DNA of 64,000 nt from Corynebacterium sp. (GTDB taxonomy: Bacteria; Actinomycetota; Actinomycetes; Mycobacteriales; Mycobacteriaceae): NCBI GenBank assembly GCA_030531005.1, contig JAUMTW010000003.1:310001-374000 (forward strand). Direction: 5' to 3'. The position numbers were made by a program, and so were the translations under genes. Under the pieces are notes generated by a model that did no database searches, had not been told where the DNA came from, and saw nothing but the letters and a program-made list of their open reading frames with translations. Positions within the stretch are counted from its first letter, which is position 1, and each line of letters starts with the position of its first letter. Below are positions 37,089 through 49,905 of this stretch, piece after piece.

Positions 37089-37358
37089 ATGGCATTGAGC
37101 CGCGAACAAAAAGCTGAAATCCTCAAGGAATACGGCATTCACGAGACCGACACCGGTTCTCCAGAGGCACAGGTTGCTCTGCTGACTGCTCGTATTAATG
37201 AGTTGACCGAGCACCTGAAGTTCCACAAGCATGATCACCACTCTCGTCGTGGTCTGCTGCTGCTCGTTGGTCGCCGCAAGGGCTTGCTGAAGTACCTAGC
37301 AGAGAACAACGTTGATCGCTACCGTGATCTGATCTCCCGCCTGGGTTTGCGTCGCTAA
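37089..37358 (+). CDS. rpsO: 30S ribosomal protein S15
   Basis: The 89-residue S15 binds the 16S rRNA central domain early in assembly. The full family sequence is present: [63 protein letters not shown] lies 9 bases before ATG 37089. It is followed by a terminator and a 565-base gap before pnp. In other bacteria S15 represses its own translation; a matching leader structure was not worked out. Confidence 0.98.
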   Translation: MALSREQKAEILKEYGIHETDTGSPEAQVALLTARINELTEHLKFHKHDHHSRRGLLLLVGRRKGLLKYLAENNVDRYRDLISRLGLRR

Positions 37359-37923
37359 TTGTAGGCACCAAGCTCGTAGGTCCTCCTCGTGTGTGTATGC
37401 ACACCAGGAGGATTTTCGCATTTCACCCGACTTTTGTGAAAAACCTCATGCATTTCGTGATGGTGGTGTGCTGTGTCACCACCGTTGATCGAATCAAACG
37501 GACCCATCGGATAGAACGGGGGAAGCGGCGTATTTGGTTCGGAAACAGAAGTGTTTGGAAGCAGGTCTTAGCGTCCTATGTACCCCACTGGGCATGATCG
37601 GTACCGCATGATAGGTAAGGTATGGTCGGTACGAATTGAAGCTATCAGGCAAAATGAGTGTCGGGGTGGGTGCCAAAAGTATTCGAGGCGATCGGGCAGT
37701 GAGCAGATATCGAAAAGATAGTGAACACGCAGCGAACAGTCTCAACAACTTCGGTGTTAGTGGGGGAGTAGAGGCTGATTCTTAGGACCTTGCCTGCGTG
37801 AATGGAACTGTTCATGCTAGAATTCTTGTTTGGTTGTGAAGAATACTTGCACCATGAGAAATTTGATACATGCAGCGGCATCGATGACCGCAACGCACGA
37901 ACACGCCAGAGGAGACGTGCATT
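37359..37923. other. Intergenic region between rpsO and pnp
   Basis: The 565 bases hold the rpsO terminator (37381-37416) and then no convincing ORF on either strand. The pnp leader and promoter must lie here; GAGGAG at about 37909-37914 is the pnp ribosome site. A strong PNPase-autoregulatory stem was not identified. Confidence 0.5.
37381..37416 (+). terminator. Terminator after rpsO
   Basis: TCCTCCT pairs with AGGAGGA, and the inner GTGTGT pairs with ACACAC-like bases, around a small loop. TTTT follows. Confidence 0.8.
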
Positions 37924-40188
37924 TTGAAGAATCAGGATAACCTGATCAACGTAATCAAGGATGATTTCGGCGCCACTATCGTGACGGCAGAAATTGACAA
38001 TGGTGACTTTGGAAAGCGCACCATTACTTTTGAAACTGGGCTATTAGCCCGTCAAGCCGGTGGATCGGTAACCACTTACCTGGATGACGACACTATGTTG
38101 TTAACTACCACCACGGCTTCCAAGAATCCCCGCGAGGGCTTCGACTTTTTCCCACTGACTGTGGATGTGGAAGAGCGGATGTATGCCGCTGGTAAGATTC
38201 CCGGCTCATTCTTCCGCCGGGAAGGACGCCCCTCTACTGAGGCAGTGTTGGCTTGCCGTTTGATTGACCGCCCACTGCGCCCAACCTTCGTCAAGGGGTT
38301 GCGTAATGAGGTACAGGTCATCGTTACCGTACTCTCCGTAGATCCAGAGGATATGTATGACGTTGTGGCCATTAACGGCGCATCGGCCGCTACCCAGCTC
38401 TCTGGCTTGCCAGTCTCCGGTGCTGTCGGTGGCGTGCGCATGGCGTTCATCGTTGATGACGAGCACTCAAAGGGCCAGTGGGTTGCTTTCCCAACGCATA
38501 CCCAACACCAGAATGCTCTATTCGAACTCGTTGTTGCTGGTCGTCGTGTTTCTTCTGGCAAGGGCCGCAATCGTAAGCACGATGTTGCCATTATGATGGT
38601 TGAAGCTGGCGCTACTGAGGCCGTGACTCAGCGCATCGCCGAAGGTGCCCCCGCACCAACTGAAGCTACCGTTGCAGCCGGTCTCGAAGCCGCTAAGCCA
38701 TATATCGCGGTTTTGTGCCAGGCGCAAGAAGCTTTGGCTCACGAAGCAGCGAAGGAAACTCAAGAGTTCCCACTGTTCCCGCCATACACCGATGACACCT
38801 ACGCAGCTGTAGAAAAGCGTGCTGCGAAGAAGCTGCGCAGCCTACTGAAGATTGCTTCCAAGCAAGAGCGTGAAGAAGCAACCAATGCCTTCATGGAAGA
38901 AGTGGAAGCTGAACTGCTGGAATCCTGGGATGCCATCGATGATGCCGATGTTTCTAAGGAAATCCGAGCCGCCTTCAACGCTGTTATGAAGGCGATCGTG
39001 CGCCGCATGATTTTGACCGAGCACTACCGCATTGATGGTCGTGCCGTGAATAGCATTCGTGCTCTGGGTGTTGAGGTTGATCTGGTCCCGCGTGCCCATG
39101 GCTCTGCTCTGTTTGAGCGTGGCGAAACTCAGATTTTGGGTGTAACCACCTTGGATATGCTGAAGATGGAACAAGAAATTGATTCCTTGACTCCGGTTAC
39201 CTCCAAGCGCTACATCCACCACTACAATTTCCCACCGTATTCTTCTGGTGAGACTGGTCGTGTGGGTTCGCCAAAGCGCCGCGAGATTGGCCACGGTGCC
39301 TTGGCGGAACGTGCCTTGGTACCTGTGATCCCTAGCCGTGAGGAATTCCCGTACACCATTCGCCAGGTTTCTGAGGCTTTGAGCTCGAACGGTTCTACCT
39401 CGATGGGTTCTGTGTGTGCTTCCACCATGTCGCTGTACAACGCTGGTGTGCCACTGAAGGCCCCAGTTGCTGGTATTGCCATGGGCCTGGTGTCTGATGA
39501 GATCTCTGATGAACGTTCATATGTCACCCTGACTGATATTCTGGGGGCAGAGGATGCTTTCGGCGACATGGACTTCAAGGTTGCCGGTACTGCAGACTTC
39601 ATCACCGCCTTGCAGCTCGATACCAAGCTCGATGGCATCCCATCTGAGGTATTGGCAGCAGCACTGGAGCAGGCTCGAGAGGCCCGCCTTGAGATCCTCA
39701 ATGAGATGGCTAAAGTCATCGACTCCCCTGATGAGATGAGCCCACTGGCACCTCGCATTACCGCGATTACCATTCCAGTCTCTAAGATCGGTGAGGTTAT
39801 CGGCCCGAAGGGTAAGACTATTACCGGTATTACCGAGGAAACCGGTGCAGAAATCTCTATCGAAGATGATGGCACCGTGTATGTTTCTGCAAGCCAGGGC
39901 GAGGCTGCTGAGGCCGCGATCGAAAAGATACAGGCAATTGCCAATCCTCAGCTGCCAAAGGTTGGAGAGCGTTTCTTGGGTACCGTGGTAAAGACCACTG
40001 CCTTCGGCGCCTTCGTGTCCTTGCTACCTGGTCGTGATGGTTTGATCCACATCTCCAAGCTGGGTAAGGGGAAGCGGATCGACAAGGTTGAAGATGTTGT
40101 TAACGTTGGCGACACCATCGAGGTTGAAATCCTTGATATCGACAACCGTGGCAAGATCTCCTTGGCCCCAGTTGATCAGGAATCCTAA
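37924..40188 (+). CDS. pnp: Polyribonucleotide nucleotidyltransferase (PNPase)
   Basis: PNPase is a phosphorolytic 3'-5' exoribonuclease that can also add tails. The 754-residue protein has the two RNase PH domains with the helical linker between them, a KH domain (about residues 610-665, [25 protein letters not shown]) and a C-terminal S1 domain (about 678-748, [31 protein letters not shown]). The start is the rare TTG at 37924, with GAGGAG 9 bases upstream; the nearby GTG at 37917 is out of frame. The first 20 residues ([20 protein letters not shown]) show little that I recognise, while homology is strong from [11 protein letters not shown] on. Confidence 0.95.
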   Translation: MKNQDNLINVIKDDFGATIVTAEIDNGDFGKRTITFETGLLARQAGGSVTTYLDDDTMLLTTTTASKNPREGFDFFPLTVDVEERMYAAGKIPGSFFRREGRPSTEAVLACRLIDRPLRPTFVKGLRNEVQVIVTVLSVDPEDMYDVVAINGASAATQLSGLPVSGAVGGVRMAFIVDDEHSKGQWVAFPTHTQHQNALFELVVAGRRVSSGKGRNRKHDVAIMMVEAGATEAVTQRIAEGAPAPTEATVAAGLEAAKPYIAVLCQAQEALAHEAAKETQEFPLFPPYTDDTYAAVEKRAAKKLRSLLKIASKQEREEATNAFMEEVEAELLESWDAIDDADVSKEIRAAFNAVMKAIVRRMILTEHYRIDGRAVNSIRALGVEVDLVPRAHGSALFERGETQILGVTTLDMLKMEQEIDSLTPVTSKRYIHHYNFPPYSSGETGRVGSPKRREIGHGALAERALVPVIPSREEFPYTIRQVSEALSSNGSTSMGSVCASTMSLYNAGVPLKAPVAGIAMGLVSDEISDERSYVTLTDILGAEDAFGDMDFKVAGTADFITALQLDTKLDGIPSEVLAAALEQAREARLEILNEMAKVIDSPDEMSPLAPRITAITIPVSKIGEVIGPKGKTITGITEETGAEISIEDDGTVYVSASQGEAAEAAIEKIQAIANPQLPKVGERFLGTVVKTTAFGAFVSLLPGRDGLIHISKLGKGKRIDKVEDVVNVGDTIEVEILDIDNRGKISLAPVDQES

Positions 40189-41404
<1,216 letters not shown>

Positions 41405-41408
41405 GCCT

Positions 41409-42158
41409 ATGGCACAGCACTCCCCATTAACCGTCGAGCTTATTGCTTGTAGTGCCTTTCAGCCCCCGAGCGATATAGCTTGGGCGCCGAATGAGGCAGC
41501 AACTCAAAGCGAAGCCCTGATTGAGTTCGCAGGCCGGGCTTGTTATGAAAGCTTTGATAAGCCTAATCCGCGCACAGCAGCCACAGCTGACTACATCCGT
41601 CACATCTTGCAGGTTGGTCATAGTGCTTTGCTGGAGCACCCCACCGCAACCTTGTATATTCGCGGGCTATCGCGGGGGGCAAGTCATGAGCTCATGCGCC
41701 ACCGCCATTTTTCTTTCTCCCAACTTTCGCAACGTTACGTGCATCCTCATGACTTAGAAGTGATCGTTCCGGATGCCATTGCCGATGATGAGCAATTACG
41801 GCGACTGTTTCTGCGTGCGTGTGATGAGGCGCGTTTTGCCTACGAGGAGTTCGTAACTGCCCTAAATACGGAAGAGCAACCTTCGGCCTTAGCGCGGAAA
41901 CAGGCACGCCAAGCAGCTCGGGCAATTTTGCCGAATGCTACTGAAACCCGCGTTGTGGTTACCGGTAACTTCCGTACTTGGCGGCACTTTATAGGAATGC
42001 GTGCAAGTGAGCATGCAGATCCTGAGATCCGCGGATTAGCAGTGCGCTGCTTGAAGGTGCTCCAAGCGCAAGCGCCAGCGGCATTTGCGGACTTTGAGAT
42101 TTCCACCTTGGCTGACGGTACCGAGATGGCCACGAGTGCATATGTGAGTGAGATCTAG
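41409..42158 (+). CDS. thyX: Flavin-dependent thymidylate synthase
   Basis: ThyX methylates dUMP to dTMP using FAD, NADPH and methylenetetrahydrofolate. The 249-residue protein contains the signature RHRHFSFSQLSQRY (the RHRxxSxxSxR motif binding FAD and dUMP) and LPNATETRVVVTGNFRTWRHFIGMR. ATG 41409 lies 4 bases after the dapB stop, so the pair is co-transcribed. The 261-base gap to dapA contains no gene; it ends in the dapA promoter. Confidence 0.95.
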   Translation: MAQHSPLTVELIACSAFQPPSDIAWAPNEAATQSEALIEFAGRACYESFDKPNPRTAATADYIRHILQVGHSALLEHPTATLYIRGLSRGASHELMRHRHFSFSQLSQRYVHPHDLEVIVPDAIADDEQLRRLFLRACDEARFAYEEFVTALNTEEQPSALARKQARQAARAILPNATETRVVVTGNFRTWRHFIGMRASEHADPEIRGLAVRCLKVLQAQAPAAFADFEISTLADGTEMATSAYVSEI

Positions 42159-42405
42159 CCAATTTCATCGGTTGCGCAAGGTTCGCGCTGCTTGCTGCAG
42201 ACTTCTTCTGAACGTGCGACAGGAGTGTGTCACCCGGGGAGAGGGGAGCAGTGTGGCTCATTTGCAGGAAGGTTGGGCGATGAACCAGGTTTTGTGGGGT
42301 ACACCCAGGGGTGTTGTCCCCAGCCTGCAGACAGCACGGGCGCGTATGGGGCGAAGAATTTGTCAATATGAGAAGGGAAAAATAGGTTGCCGCATAAAAA
42401 GCGGG

Positions 42406-42411
42406 TAACCT
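42406..42411 (+). promoter_or_regulatory. Candidate -10 element of dapA (leaderless)
   Basis: TAACCT ends 8 nt before ATG 42420 and only 2 nt before ATG 42414. If it is the -10, transcription starts at or within a few bases of 42420, which excludes ATG 42414. Confidence 0.4.
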
Positions 42412-42419
42412 AGATGTTT

Positions 42420-43325
42420 ATGAGTTCAGGTTTTGTAGCGCAGACAGCCACTGAGTACTTCGGTACAGTGTCCGTCGCCATGGTCACCCCCTTTGATGAC
42501 CAAGGTGAGCTGGATCTTGCGGCCGCACGCCGTTTAGCCAGTCACTTGGTGTCAAATGGGATCGACTCCCTGGTACTTTCCGGTACGACGGGAGAATCTC
42601 CGACGACTTCACTGTCGGAAAAATTAGACCTGCTCACCGCAATCAAAGCGGAAGTTGGGGAGAAGGCAAAGCTCATCGTGGGCTGCAGCACGTACGATAC
42701 GGTGCAGTCAGTACGCATCACTGAAGCGGTGACCGCAGCTGGTGCAGACGCTTTGCTTGCCGTGACCCCCTACTATTCAAAGCCAAGCCAAGAAGGGGTA
42801 TACCAGCACCTTAAGGCAATCGCTGATGCAAGCGAATTGCCGATCTGTCTCTATGACATTCCGCCGCGTGCTGGCATTGGGTTAAGCCCAGACACCATCA
42901 AGCGCTTAGCAGAATTACCAACCGTGCATGCACTCAAGGATGCCAAGGGTGATATTGCCCAGGCTACGCACTTGATCGCAGAAACCGGTTTGGGCTGGTA
43001 CTCCGGTGATGATCCGTTGAACCTGCCATGGTTATCTGTTGGCGCTAGTGGATTCATTTCTGTTATTGGGCATCTTGCACCACAGTTACTACGCGATATG
43101 TACACCGCCTTTGATGCCGGTGATCTCGTAACTGCGCGTGCACTCAATACCCAAATTGCTCCCTTGGTCTCGGCACAAGGACGACTCGGAGGCGCTTGCC
43201 TGGCAAAGGCCGGCTTAGCTCTCCAAGGCATTGCAGTCGGCGATCCTCGCTTGCCGTATGTAGCCCCAGATGCTGCAGCGGTAGAGCAATTACGCGCCGA
43301 CATGATTTCAGTTGGAGTTTTATAA
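42420..43325 (+). CDS. dapA: 4-hydroxy-tetrahydrodipicolinate synthase
   Basis: DapA condenses pyruvate and aspartate semialdehyde, the first step of the lysine/DAP branch. The 301-residue TIM-barrel protein shows [21 protein letters not shown] (Tyr of the proton relay), YDIPPRAG and ALKDAKGD with the Schiff-base Lys. I prefer ATG 42420 ([15 protein letters not shown]) over 42414, because the C. glutamicum protein as I remember it starts MSTGLTAKTGVEHFG and because of the promoter position. rnj follows after 3 bases. Confidence 0.95.
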   Translation: MSSGFVAQTATEYFGTVSVAMVTPFDDQGELDLAAARRLASHLVSNGIDSLVLSGTTGESPTTSLSEKLDLLTAIKAEVGEKAKLIVGCSTYDTVQSVRITEAVTAAGADALLAVTPYYSKPSQEGVYQHLKAIADASELPICLYDIPPRAGIGLSPDTIKRLAELPTVHALKDAKGDIAQATHLIAETGLGWYSGDDPLNLPWLSVGASGFISVIGHLAPQLLRDMYTAFDAGDLVTARALNTQIAPLVSAQGRLGGACLAKAGLALQGIAVGDPRLPYVAPDAAAVEQLRADMISVGVL

Positions 43326-43328
43326 ATA

Positions 43329-45380
43329 ATGACTACACCTCGTAACCGCTCCCGTAGGGTTACTCGTAAGGCTGGTCCGCCAAATACTGCAAATGAGCAG
43401 GCGGTAGCAGCTGAAAAGAAGCAGCACAGCGCTGCAGGGAAAAACAACAATGGTAGTGCAGAAAATTCTGCCAACGGCAGCACTGCTAAGAGTAACGGTG
43501 CTGGAAACAACGGTGCTGGAAACAAGGGTTCCAAGAACAACGCTGCTAAAGGCAGGAATGCCAAGGATGGCAAGTCGAACCGCAATAATAGGCGCGGTAA
43601 TCAGACCCGCCGTAATGTGGTGAAGTCGATGCAAGGCGCCGATCTCACTGAGCGTCTGCCAGAGCCACCAGCGGCACCAAAAAATGGCCTGCGCATTTAC
43701 GCACTCGGCGGCATCTCGGAGATCGGCCGTAATATGACCGTCTTCGAATACAACGGTCGTCTGCTGATTGTAGACTGTGGCGTACTCTTCCCATCCTCGG
43801 ACGAGCCTGGTGTGGATTTGATTCTGCCGGACTTCGGCCCAATCGAAAAACGCCTGGATAAGGTGGAAGCCCTGGTTGTTACCCACGGGCACGAAGACCA
43901 CATTGGCGCCATCCCATGGCTGCTTAAGCTGCGCCCTGATATTCCAATCGTGGGCTCCAAGTTTACCCTGGCACTGATTGCTGCCAAGTGCCGTGAGCAC
44001 CGCCAACGTCCAAAGCTCATTGAGGTAAACGAGCAATCTTCGGTGGACTATGGTCCATTCAATGTGCGTTTCTGGGCTGTAAACCACTCCATCCCAGACT
44101 GCCTCGGTGTTGCAATTAAGACCAAGGCCGGTTTGGTTGTACACACTGGTGATATCAAGTTGGACCAGACCCCACCAGATGGTCGGCCAACTGATCTGCC
44201 AGCACTCTCGCGCTTCGGTGACGAAGGCGTGGATTTGTTGTTGTGCGATTCCACCAACGCCACCACCCCCGGTGTTTCGGGCTCTGAGGCAGAAATTGCC
44301 CCGACCTTAAAGCGAATTGTGGCTGATGCGAAGCAACGCGTGATTATCGCTTCCTTTGCCTCGAACGTCTATCGCGTGCAGGCAGCCGTAGATGCTGCCG
44401 TCGCCGCAGGCCGTAAGGTGGCCTTTAATGGTCGTTCCATGATTCGTAACATGGAAATTGCGGAGAAGTTGGGTTATCTGAAGGCGCCAAAGGGCACCAT
44501 CGTCTCGATGGATGAAGCCTCGAAGATGGCCCCGCACCGCGTGGTATTGATTACCACCGGTACCCAGGGCGAGCCAATGGCGGCATTATCGCGCATGGCA
44601 CGTCGTGAGCACCGCCAGATCACCGTGCGTGATGGTGATATCATCGTGCTCTCATCCTCCCTGGTTCCAGGCAATGAGGAAGCTGTTTTCGGCGTGATCA
44701 ACATGTTGTCGCAAATTGGTGCCACTGTAATCACTGGCCGTGACGCTAAGGTCCACACCTCGGGCCATGGTTACTCTGGTGAATTGCTCTTCCTCTACAA
44801 CGCCGCACGCCCACGCAATGCCATGCCAGTGCACGGCGAATGGCGCCACCTACGTGCGAATAAGGAATTGGCAATTTCCACCGGTGTGGAGCGTGAGCGT
44901 GTGGTACTCGCACAAAACGGTGTGGTCGTTGACCTCGTGCAAGGCCGTGCACGCGTAGTAGGCCAGATTACCGTTGGTACTTTGTACGTCGATGGTGTCA
45001 CCATGGGCGATATCGACGCCGAGGTTCTTGAAGAGCGTACGAGCCTTGGTGAAGGTGGTCTGATTTCAATTACTGCTGTGATTGATGTTCGCACTGGTCG
45101 ACTCTTGGAGCGTCCAAAGGTAGAAGCACGCGGCTTCTCTGAAGATGCCTCAGCGATGATGCCAAAGGTTTCCAAGCTGGTCGAGTCCACCATGGATGAC
45201 CTTGCTGCAGAGGGTGAGAATGATCCTTACCGCATGGTGCAGCACCTGCGTCGCAAGATCTCGCGTTATGTTGAGCAGAAGTGGCGGCGTAAGCCAATGA
45301 TCATGCCAACCGTGATCCCAATGGCATCCAATGTTGTTGCTGATGAGGTTGATATCCGCGCATCTCGCGAAAGCCTCTAA
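43329..45380 (+). CDS. rnj: Ribonuclease J
   Basis: RNase J is a metallo-beta-lactamase/beta-CASP nuclease with endo- and 5'-3' exonuclease activity in RNA decay and rRNA processing. The 683-residue protein has a basic, Asn/Gly/Lys-rich N-terminal extension of about 110 residues that is expected to be disordered and carries a short duplicated unit (GAGNNGAGN). The catalytic core follows: VVTHGHEDHIGAIPWLL (HxHxDH) and HTGDIKLD, then beta-CASP and a C-terminal domain. The long extension is common in actinobacteria. ATG 43329 lies 3 bases after dapA. Confidence 0.95.
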   Translation: MTTPRNRSRRVTRKAGPPNTANEQAVAAEKKQHSAAGKNNNGSAENSANGSTAKSNGAGNNGAGNKGSKNNAAKGRNAKDGKSNRNNRRGNQTRRNVVKSMQGADLTERLPEPPAAPKNGLRIYALGGISEIGRNMTVFEYNGRLLIVDCGVLFPSSDEPGVDLILPDFGPIEKRLDKVEALVVTHGHEDHIGAIPWLLKLRPDIPIVGSKFTLALIAAKCREHRQRPKLIEVNEQSSVDYGPFNVRFWAVNHSIPDCLGVAIKTKAGLVVHTGDIKLDQTPPDGRPTDLPALSRFGDEGVDLLLCDSTNATTPGVSGSEAEIAPTLKRIVADAKQRVIIASFASNVYRVQAAVDAAVAAGRKVAFNGRSMIRNMEIAEKLGYLKAPKGTIVSMDEASKMAPHRVVLITTGTQGEPMAALSRMARREHRQITVRDGDIIVLSSSLVPGNEEAVFGVINMLSQIGATVITGRDAKVHTSGHGYSGELLFLYNAARPRNAMPVHGEWRHLRANKELAISTGVERERVVLAQNGVVVDLVQGRARVVGQITVGTLYVDGVTMGDIDAEVLEERTSLGEGGLISITAVIDVRTGRLLERPKVEARGFSEDASAMMPKVSKLVESTMDDLAAEGENDPYRMVQHLRRKISRYVEQKWRRKPMIMPTVIPMASNVVADEVDIRASRESL

Positions 45381-45782
45381 ACGTTTAAGCATTTTTAAGG
45401 CCACAGTACCATCCGTAAATGGGACTGTGGCCTTTTGCTGTGGGTGGGTCCTTGCGCAGCAGATGCCACGTTAATTGTGTGCCTATTGTGTGGACTCGGA
45501 GTCTTAAAAATAGGGCACAATCGTACTGCAAGGGTGGAGCTTCTGGAGAGAGATGAGTATGCGCCGCGTGGATGTTTCGCTGTTCGATCTGTATAACGGA
45601 GCGGTGTGATTTTTGTAGCGATCATACGAATGACTCCATGGCCGCTCTCTTTCTTCGCTGCAGCGGTCATGTGCAAGATGTAACGGATGTGGATAGACAC
45701 GGTACGGATGCAAGGGCTGCTTGTAGCGGTCAGTATTGCGAATTTGTGAGCCACTAGGCAGCAACGGAGTAGGGTAGAGGGT
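45381..45782. other. Intergenic region after rnj
   Basis: The 402 bases carry the rnj terminator and, at the right end, the -10 hexamer TAGGGT (45770-45775) of the next gene. Short ORFs on both strands show no family features. Confidence 0.5.
45397..45437 (+). terminator. Terminator after rnj
   Basis: AAGGCCACAGT (45397-45407) pairs perfectly with ACTGTGGCCTT (45424-45434), preceded by TTTTT-A and followed by TTT. It resembles a bidirectional intrinsic terminator. Confidence 0.88.
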
Positions 45783-46388
45783 ATGAACGTTGCTGAAGCA
45801 GAACGCCATAGCCTTGCATCAGATTTCCGGCAATTTGGGCCTCATGCTGATACCTTGTGCGAGGGATGGCAGGCGAAAGATCTCCTCATTCACTTAATCA
45901 TTCGTGAAAACACCCCATGGCTATTGGGCCCAGGCTTGCAATCCAAACTGCAGCGACGCATGGCGCAACTTGAAAGCCAAGATTTCGAGTCTTTGATATC
46001 TCAATGGGATTCGCAGTGCTATCCAAAATATCTGCCCCTCAAATTCGCAGACCGCTGGATCAATTGCGTGGAACATTGGGTTCACCATGAGGATCTACGC
46101 CGCGCGCAAGGATTACAGCCACGAGAGTTGGATGCGGCGACCATGGCAGCGTTGTACAAGAATGCAAAGTTGATGCGCTTTATGATTCACAACCCTCACC
46201 CGGTTGTTGTAGAGCCAGCAGGCTTTACCCGTATTGTCGCAGCGGATCGTAAGGGTGTGGTGGACCGCGGGGATACAGTGGTCCATGTTCGCGGCGAGAT
46301 AGGTGAAATTGTCCTCTGGATTTTTGGTCGTCCTTCCGATGTCACCATCGAGGGTGACCAGTCTCAACTTCGATTGTCAAGGATTTAG
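45783..46388 (+). CDS. TIGR03085-family protein (DinB-like, mycothiol-dependent maleylpyruvate isomerase N-domain)
   Basis: The 201-residue protein fits the DinB/MDMPI fold: an N-terminal ERHSLASDFRQFGPHADTLCEGWQAKDLLIHLIIREN helix pair and WINCVEHWVHHEDLRRAQG, with His residues placed as in the family's metal site. Related actinobacterial proteins may be mycothiol-dependent enzymes; the reaction of this subfamily is unknown. ATG 45783 lies 7 nt after TAGGGT. ftsK starts shortly after on the same strand. Mycothiol use would fit the presence of mtr in the window, but that is only inference. Confidence 0.8.
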   Translation: MNVAEAERHSLASDFRQFGPHADTLCEGWQAKDLLIHLIIRENTPWLLGPGLQSKLQRRMAQLESQDFESLISQWDSQCYPKYLPLKFADRWINCVEHWVHHEDLRRAQGLQPRELDAATMAALYKNAKLMRFMIHNPHPVVVEPAGFTRIVAADRKGVVDRGDTVVHVRGEIGEIVLWIFGRPSDVTIEGDQSQLRLSRI

Positions 46389-46450
46389 ACTAGACTAAAT
46401 TTGCGCAAGTTGTCCGGTGTGGCAAATGTGATGAATGTGAATTCATTGAC

Positions 46451-46456
46451 TATGCT
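46451..46456 (+). promoter_or_regulatory. Candidate -10 element of ftsK (leaderless)
   Basis: TATGCT ends 7 nt before ATG 46464 and helps choose that start. Two overlapping TAGACT hexamers at 46386-46396 offer an alternative promoter with a leader of about 65 nt. Confidence 0.4.
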
Positions 46457-46463
46457 GGGTGGA

Positions 46464-49400
46464 ATGAGTACTACTTCGACCGGCGCTGGCCGTAAACGCG
46501 CGAATGGATCCGCTCCGCAATCTCGGAGTACCAATCGCCGGAGTCGCGCGCACCAGCAGCAAGAGGCGGAAACAAAACTCATGTATCCCGTAACTTCTTC
46601 GCACCGTGCCGCAAATACCTCCACTGAGCGCACCGGCAGTGCCTTTGGTACGGTCGGCCGCGGGCTGCGCGGCGCCGGGCTCGGGCTCGCCCGCGGGGTA
46701 GGCAAAGCCACCCGCAGCATGGCCGGTTTCGCACGCAAAGATGCCACAGATAGCGATGACCCCTTTGTAGAGCAGGAGAATGATTCTCAAGGTTTGAATA
46801 CCGCACACACCACGATCGAAACAGAAGAAACCACCCAATTTGCTAGGGCCGACGAAGCCCCGAAGCGCCGTCGCTTCGGGCTCAAGCGCACTGACGCGAA
46901 TGAGCAGCACGCCGAGGAAACAATTCCTAAGCCAGTACGCAGTGCGCATGAAGAACAGCAACGTGCAGATGCCTTAGGCCTTGGCCTTATTGCCTTGGCC
47001 ATCATCTTGGGCACGTCCGTGTGGCTTCATATAGCTGGCCCGATCGGTGCAGCGATTGCAACTGTCACTCACATGATCATTGGTGCTGGCGCCTACATTC
47101 TGCCAGTCGCCTTGGTAGCCTATGCTATCTGCGAAATGTTGGGCTATCGCCCGCAGTCCGAAAACCAAATTCGTTTTTGGACTGGCACGGCCATCATTGT
47201 GGTTGCCATGTTGGGACTTATCCATATTTTTGCAGGCACCCCGCAAACCTGGGCCGGGCGCGGTCAGGCGGGAGGCTTCATTGGCTTCATCCTGGGCGAG
47301 CCACTGACTCGTGGATTCACCCAATTTATTGCAGTTCCCTTGCTATTTCTCGTTATCTTTTATGGGGCGCAGCGCGTAACCGGGATTACTACTCGTGAGT
47401 TGGTTGATGTCATCCGCGATCGTATCGCTGAGTATCGGGGTGAAGATGTCGCGGAGCTCTACTACAGCGCTGAAGATGGAGAATTATCCGAGGATGCTGC
47501 ATATGATGAACTCGACGACACCCGAGGTGAAGTTGATACTGGTGCTCTGCCTGCTCGCGAGCACTATTATGAGCGTGAAGCACGCAATCGGCGCAGTCGA
47601 GAGCTTGATACCAGCGAGTTCGCGGAATCTGACGCAACCACCGTGCTGGCAGGTAAGCGTGCTAGGTTCGGGCGAAACCGTGACCTCCACACTGCGCATT
47701 CCAGTGCTGACACTCGTCGTGCCAGCTTCGAAAGTGCCGAGTTAGCAGGGGCGCAAGAAGGCCTGTTCGGTGCACCTGCATCATCGCCAAGTGCCGATGC
47801 CACAGTGAGTTTCCAGCGTCCAAAGACCCCAATGGAGGCCTATCCGCTTGATGAACAGGAAGACAATGACTCCATTGTGGTAGCGCAGCAGCGCGTTGAA
47901 CGTGCAGCTGCGGCTCACGAAGACGCTGCTACCGCTAGCGACGCTCGCCGTGCTCAAGCTTCTCAGGAGACGCCATTGCCAACGTCTCCGGTACGCGAGC
48001 GTAATGTTCACCAGGGGAGCGCCAATGCTGACCAACGCCCGAGTCATGCTGCCACTACAGTATTGCCGGCCGATGAGGTGCGTAGTGCCAGTGCTCATAC
48101 GACGCAAGCAGCACAGCATGTCGCCGCAGCTGCTGAGCAAGGCATAGGAGCTGCAGCAGAGGCTGCACGCATGCAATCAGCTGCAGGCAACGCTGCCGGT
48201 GTTGGTGCCGCTGCAGCAGCAGGTGGCATTGCTGGTGCAATAGCTGCACGGAGCGCACGACAATCTCCTTCCCCAGCAGCGCCTTCTGCAGCGACACCTC
48301 CTGCAGGTGCCAAGCAGGATTCTTCGTATGAGGTCCCCAGCTCCGGGTTACTGATTCCTGGTGAAGTCCCCAAGCAGCACTCGGCAGCAAATGATCGAAT
48401 TATCGAAGCTATTACTGAGGTTTTCCACGAGTTTAAGGTGGATGCTCAAGTCACCGGTTTCTCACGTGGCCCTACAGTGACCCGCTATGAAATTGAGCTT
48501 GGCCCTGGTGTGAAGGTTTCGAAGGTCACCAACTTGCAGTCCAACCTCGCCTATGCAGTGGCCACCGATAACGTTCGTTTATTGACCCCAATTCCCGGTA
48601 AGTCTGCTGTGGGTATTGAGGTGCCGAACTCGGACCGTGAGATGGTGCGCCTCGGCGATGTGCTCAATAGCGCGGAGAGTCGTAGCGATCAAGATCCAAT
48701 GCTTATTGGTTTAGGCAAGGATATTGAAGGCCGCTTTATTAGTCACTCGATTCAGAAGATGCCGCACTTACTAGTTGCTGGTTCTACCGGTTCGGGTAAG
48801 TCTGCATTCGTGAACTCACTGTTAGTCTCGCTGCTCACCCGTGCCACCCCAGAAGATGTGCGCTTGATTTTGGTTGATCCCAAGATGGTCGAATTAACGC
48901 CGTATGAGGGCATTCCCCATTTGATTACCCCAATTATCACCCAGCCGAAGAAGGCTGCGGCCGCACTGCAGTGGCTGGTGGAGGAAATGGAGCAGCGCTA
49001 CATGGATATGCAGTCTGCTCGGGTTCGTCATATCAAAGACTTCAACCGTAAGGTTCTTCGTGGTGAGATCCAAGCGCCAGCAGGATCGCAGCGGGAATAT
49101 CACAAGTATCCTTATATCGTCTGCGTGGTTGATGAGCTTGCTGACCTGATGATGACTGCGCCGAAAGAAATTGAAGACTCCATCGTGCGCATTACCCAAA
49201 AGGCGCGTGCTGCGGGTATCCACCTCGTACTGGCAACCCAGCGTCCATCGGTAGACGTCGTGACTGGTCTGATTAAGACCAACGTGCCTTCACGCTTAGC
49301 CTTTGCTACCTCTTCGCTCACGGATTCGCGCGTTATCCTGGACCAAGGTGGTGCTGAAAAGCTCATTGGTATGGGTGATGGACTGTTCATTCCGCAAGGA

Positions 49401-49862
49401 GGACGCCCGGTACGTATGCAGGGTGCCTTCGTCAGTGATGAAGAAGTGCAAACGGTCGTCGAGGCTGCTCGTGCACAGGGAGAGCCGGAGTACACCGAGG
49501 GCGTGACTGAAGAAAAGGCTAGCGAGGTACAAAAGGACATCGATGATGATATCGGCGGCGATATGGAAGACCTGCTGCACGCAGTCGATCTCGTAGTCAC
49601 TGCGCAGCTGGGTTCGACCAGTATGCTGCAGCGCAAGATGCGTATCGGCTTTGCTAAGGCAGGCCGCTTGATGGACTTAATGGAATCTCGTGGTGTGGTC
49701 GGTCCTTCGGAAGGTTCCAAGGCTCGAGAAGTGCTGGTGAAGCCAGAAGAACTCGAGACCATGAAGTGGATGATCCAAGGCGCGGATCCGGCAACTGCGC
49801 CGAAAGAAGAAGATCCCAACGTGGTGGAGGCAGCCTACAATCCATCGAATAACGCCTTCTAA
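46464..49862 (+). CDS. ftsK: DNA translocase FtsK
   Basis: FtsK pumps DNA at the division septum and aligns the chromosome termini. From ATG 46464 the protein has 1132 residues. The N-terminal 180 are basic and low in complexity, then come four membrane segments (about residues 185-330). A long linker follows, acidic first and then very Ala-rich ([25 protein letters not shown]). The motor domain shows Walker [18 protein letters not shown] and Walker [16 protein letters not shown], and the C-terminal gamma (DNA-orienting) domain shows [42 protein letters not shown]. The frame is open from TTG 46401; starts at 46401 or 46431 are possible but less supported. Confidence 0.94.
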   Translation: MSTTSTGAGRKRANGSAPQSRSTNRRSRAHQQQEAETKLMYPVTSSHRAANTSTERTGSAFGTVGRGLRGAGLGLARGVGKATRSMAGFARKDATDSDDPFVEQENDSQGLNTAHTTIETEETTQFARADEAPKRRRFGLKRTDANEQHAEETIPKPVRSAHEEQQRADALGLGLIALAIILGTSVWLHIAGPIGAAIATVTHMIIGAGAYILPVALVAYAICEMLGYRPQSENQIRFWTGTAIIVVAMLGLIHIFAGTPQTWAGRGQAGGFIGFILGEPLTRGFTQFIAVPLLFLVIFYGAQRVTGITTRELVDVIRDRIAEYRGEDVAELYYSAEDGELSEDAAYDELDDTRGEVDTGALPAREHYYEREARNRRSRELDTSEFAESDATTVLAGKRARFGRNRDLHTAHSSADTRRASFESAELAGAQEGLFGAPASSPSADATVSFQRPKTPMEAYPLDEQEDNDSIVVAQQRVERAAAAHEDAATASDARRAQASQETPLPTSPVRERNVHQGSANADQRPSHAATTVLPADEVRSASAHTTQAAQHVAAAAEQGIGAAAEAARMQSAAGNAAGVGAAAAAGGIAGAIAARSARQSPSPAAPSAATPPAGAKQDSSYEVPSSGLLIPGEVPKQHSAANDRIIEAITEVFHEFKVDAQVTGFSRGPTVTRYEIELGPGVKVSKVTNLQSNLAYAVATDNVRLLTPIPGKSAVGIEVPNSDREMVRLGDVLNSAESRSDQDPMLIGLGKDIEGRFISHSIQKMPHLLVAGSTGSGKSAFVNSLLVSLLTRATPEDVRLILVDPKMVELTPYEGIPHLITPIITQPKKAAAALQWLVEEMEQRYMDMQSARVRHIKDFNRKVLRGEIQAPAGSQREYHKYPYIVCVVDELADLMMTAPKEIEDSIVRITQKARAAGIHLVLATQRPSVDVVTGLIKTNVPSRLAFATSSLTDSRVILDQGGAEKLIGMGDGLFIPQGGRPVRMQGAFVSDEEVQTVVEAARAQGEPEYTEGVTEEKASEVQKDIDDDIGGDMEDLLHAVDLVVTAQLGSTSMLQRKMRIGFAKAGRLMDLMESRGVVGPSEGSKAREVLVKPEELETMKWMIQGADPATAPKEEDPNVVEAAYNPSNNAF

Positions 49863-49878
49863 GCAGACAACCATCAAT

Positions 49879-49905
49879 GATGCCAGGACTGATGTTCCTG
49901 GCATC
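49879..49905 (+). terminator. Hairpin after ftsK, weak terminator candidate
   Basis: A 9-bp perfect stem, GATGCCAGG with CCTGGCATC, 17 bases after the ftsK stop. There is no U-run, so a role in transcript end formation is uncertain. Confidence 0.4.

Noticed and set aside
37917..37919. GTG 37917 as pnp start
   Set aside because: It is out of frame with the PNPase reading frame; TTG 37924 is the only start after the upstream stop that fits the ribosome site.
46401..46463. TTG 46401 as ftsK start
   Set aside because: The nearest -10 hexamers are badly spaced, and ATG 46464 has a TATGCT hexamer 7 nt upstream. It cannot be excluded.
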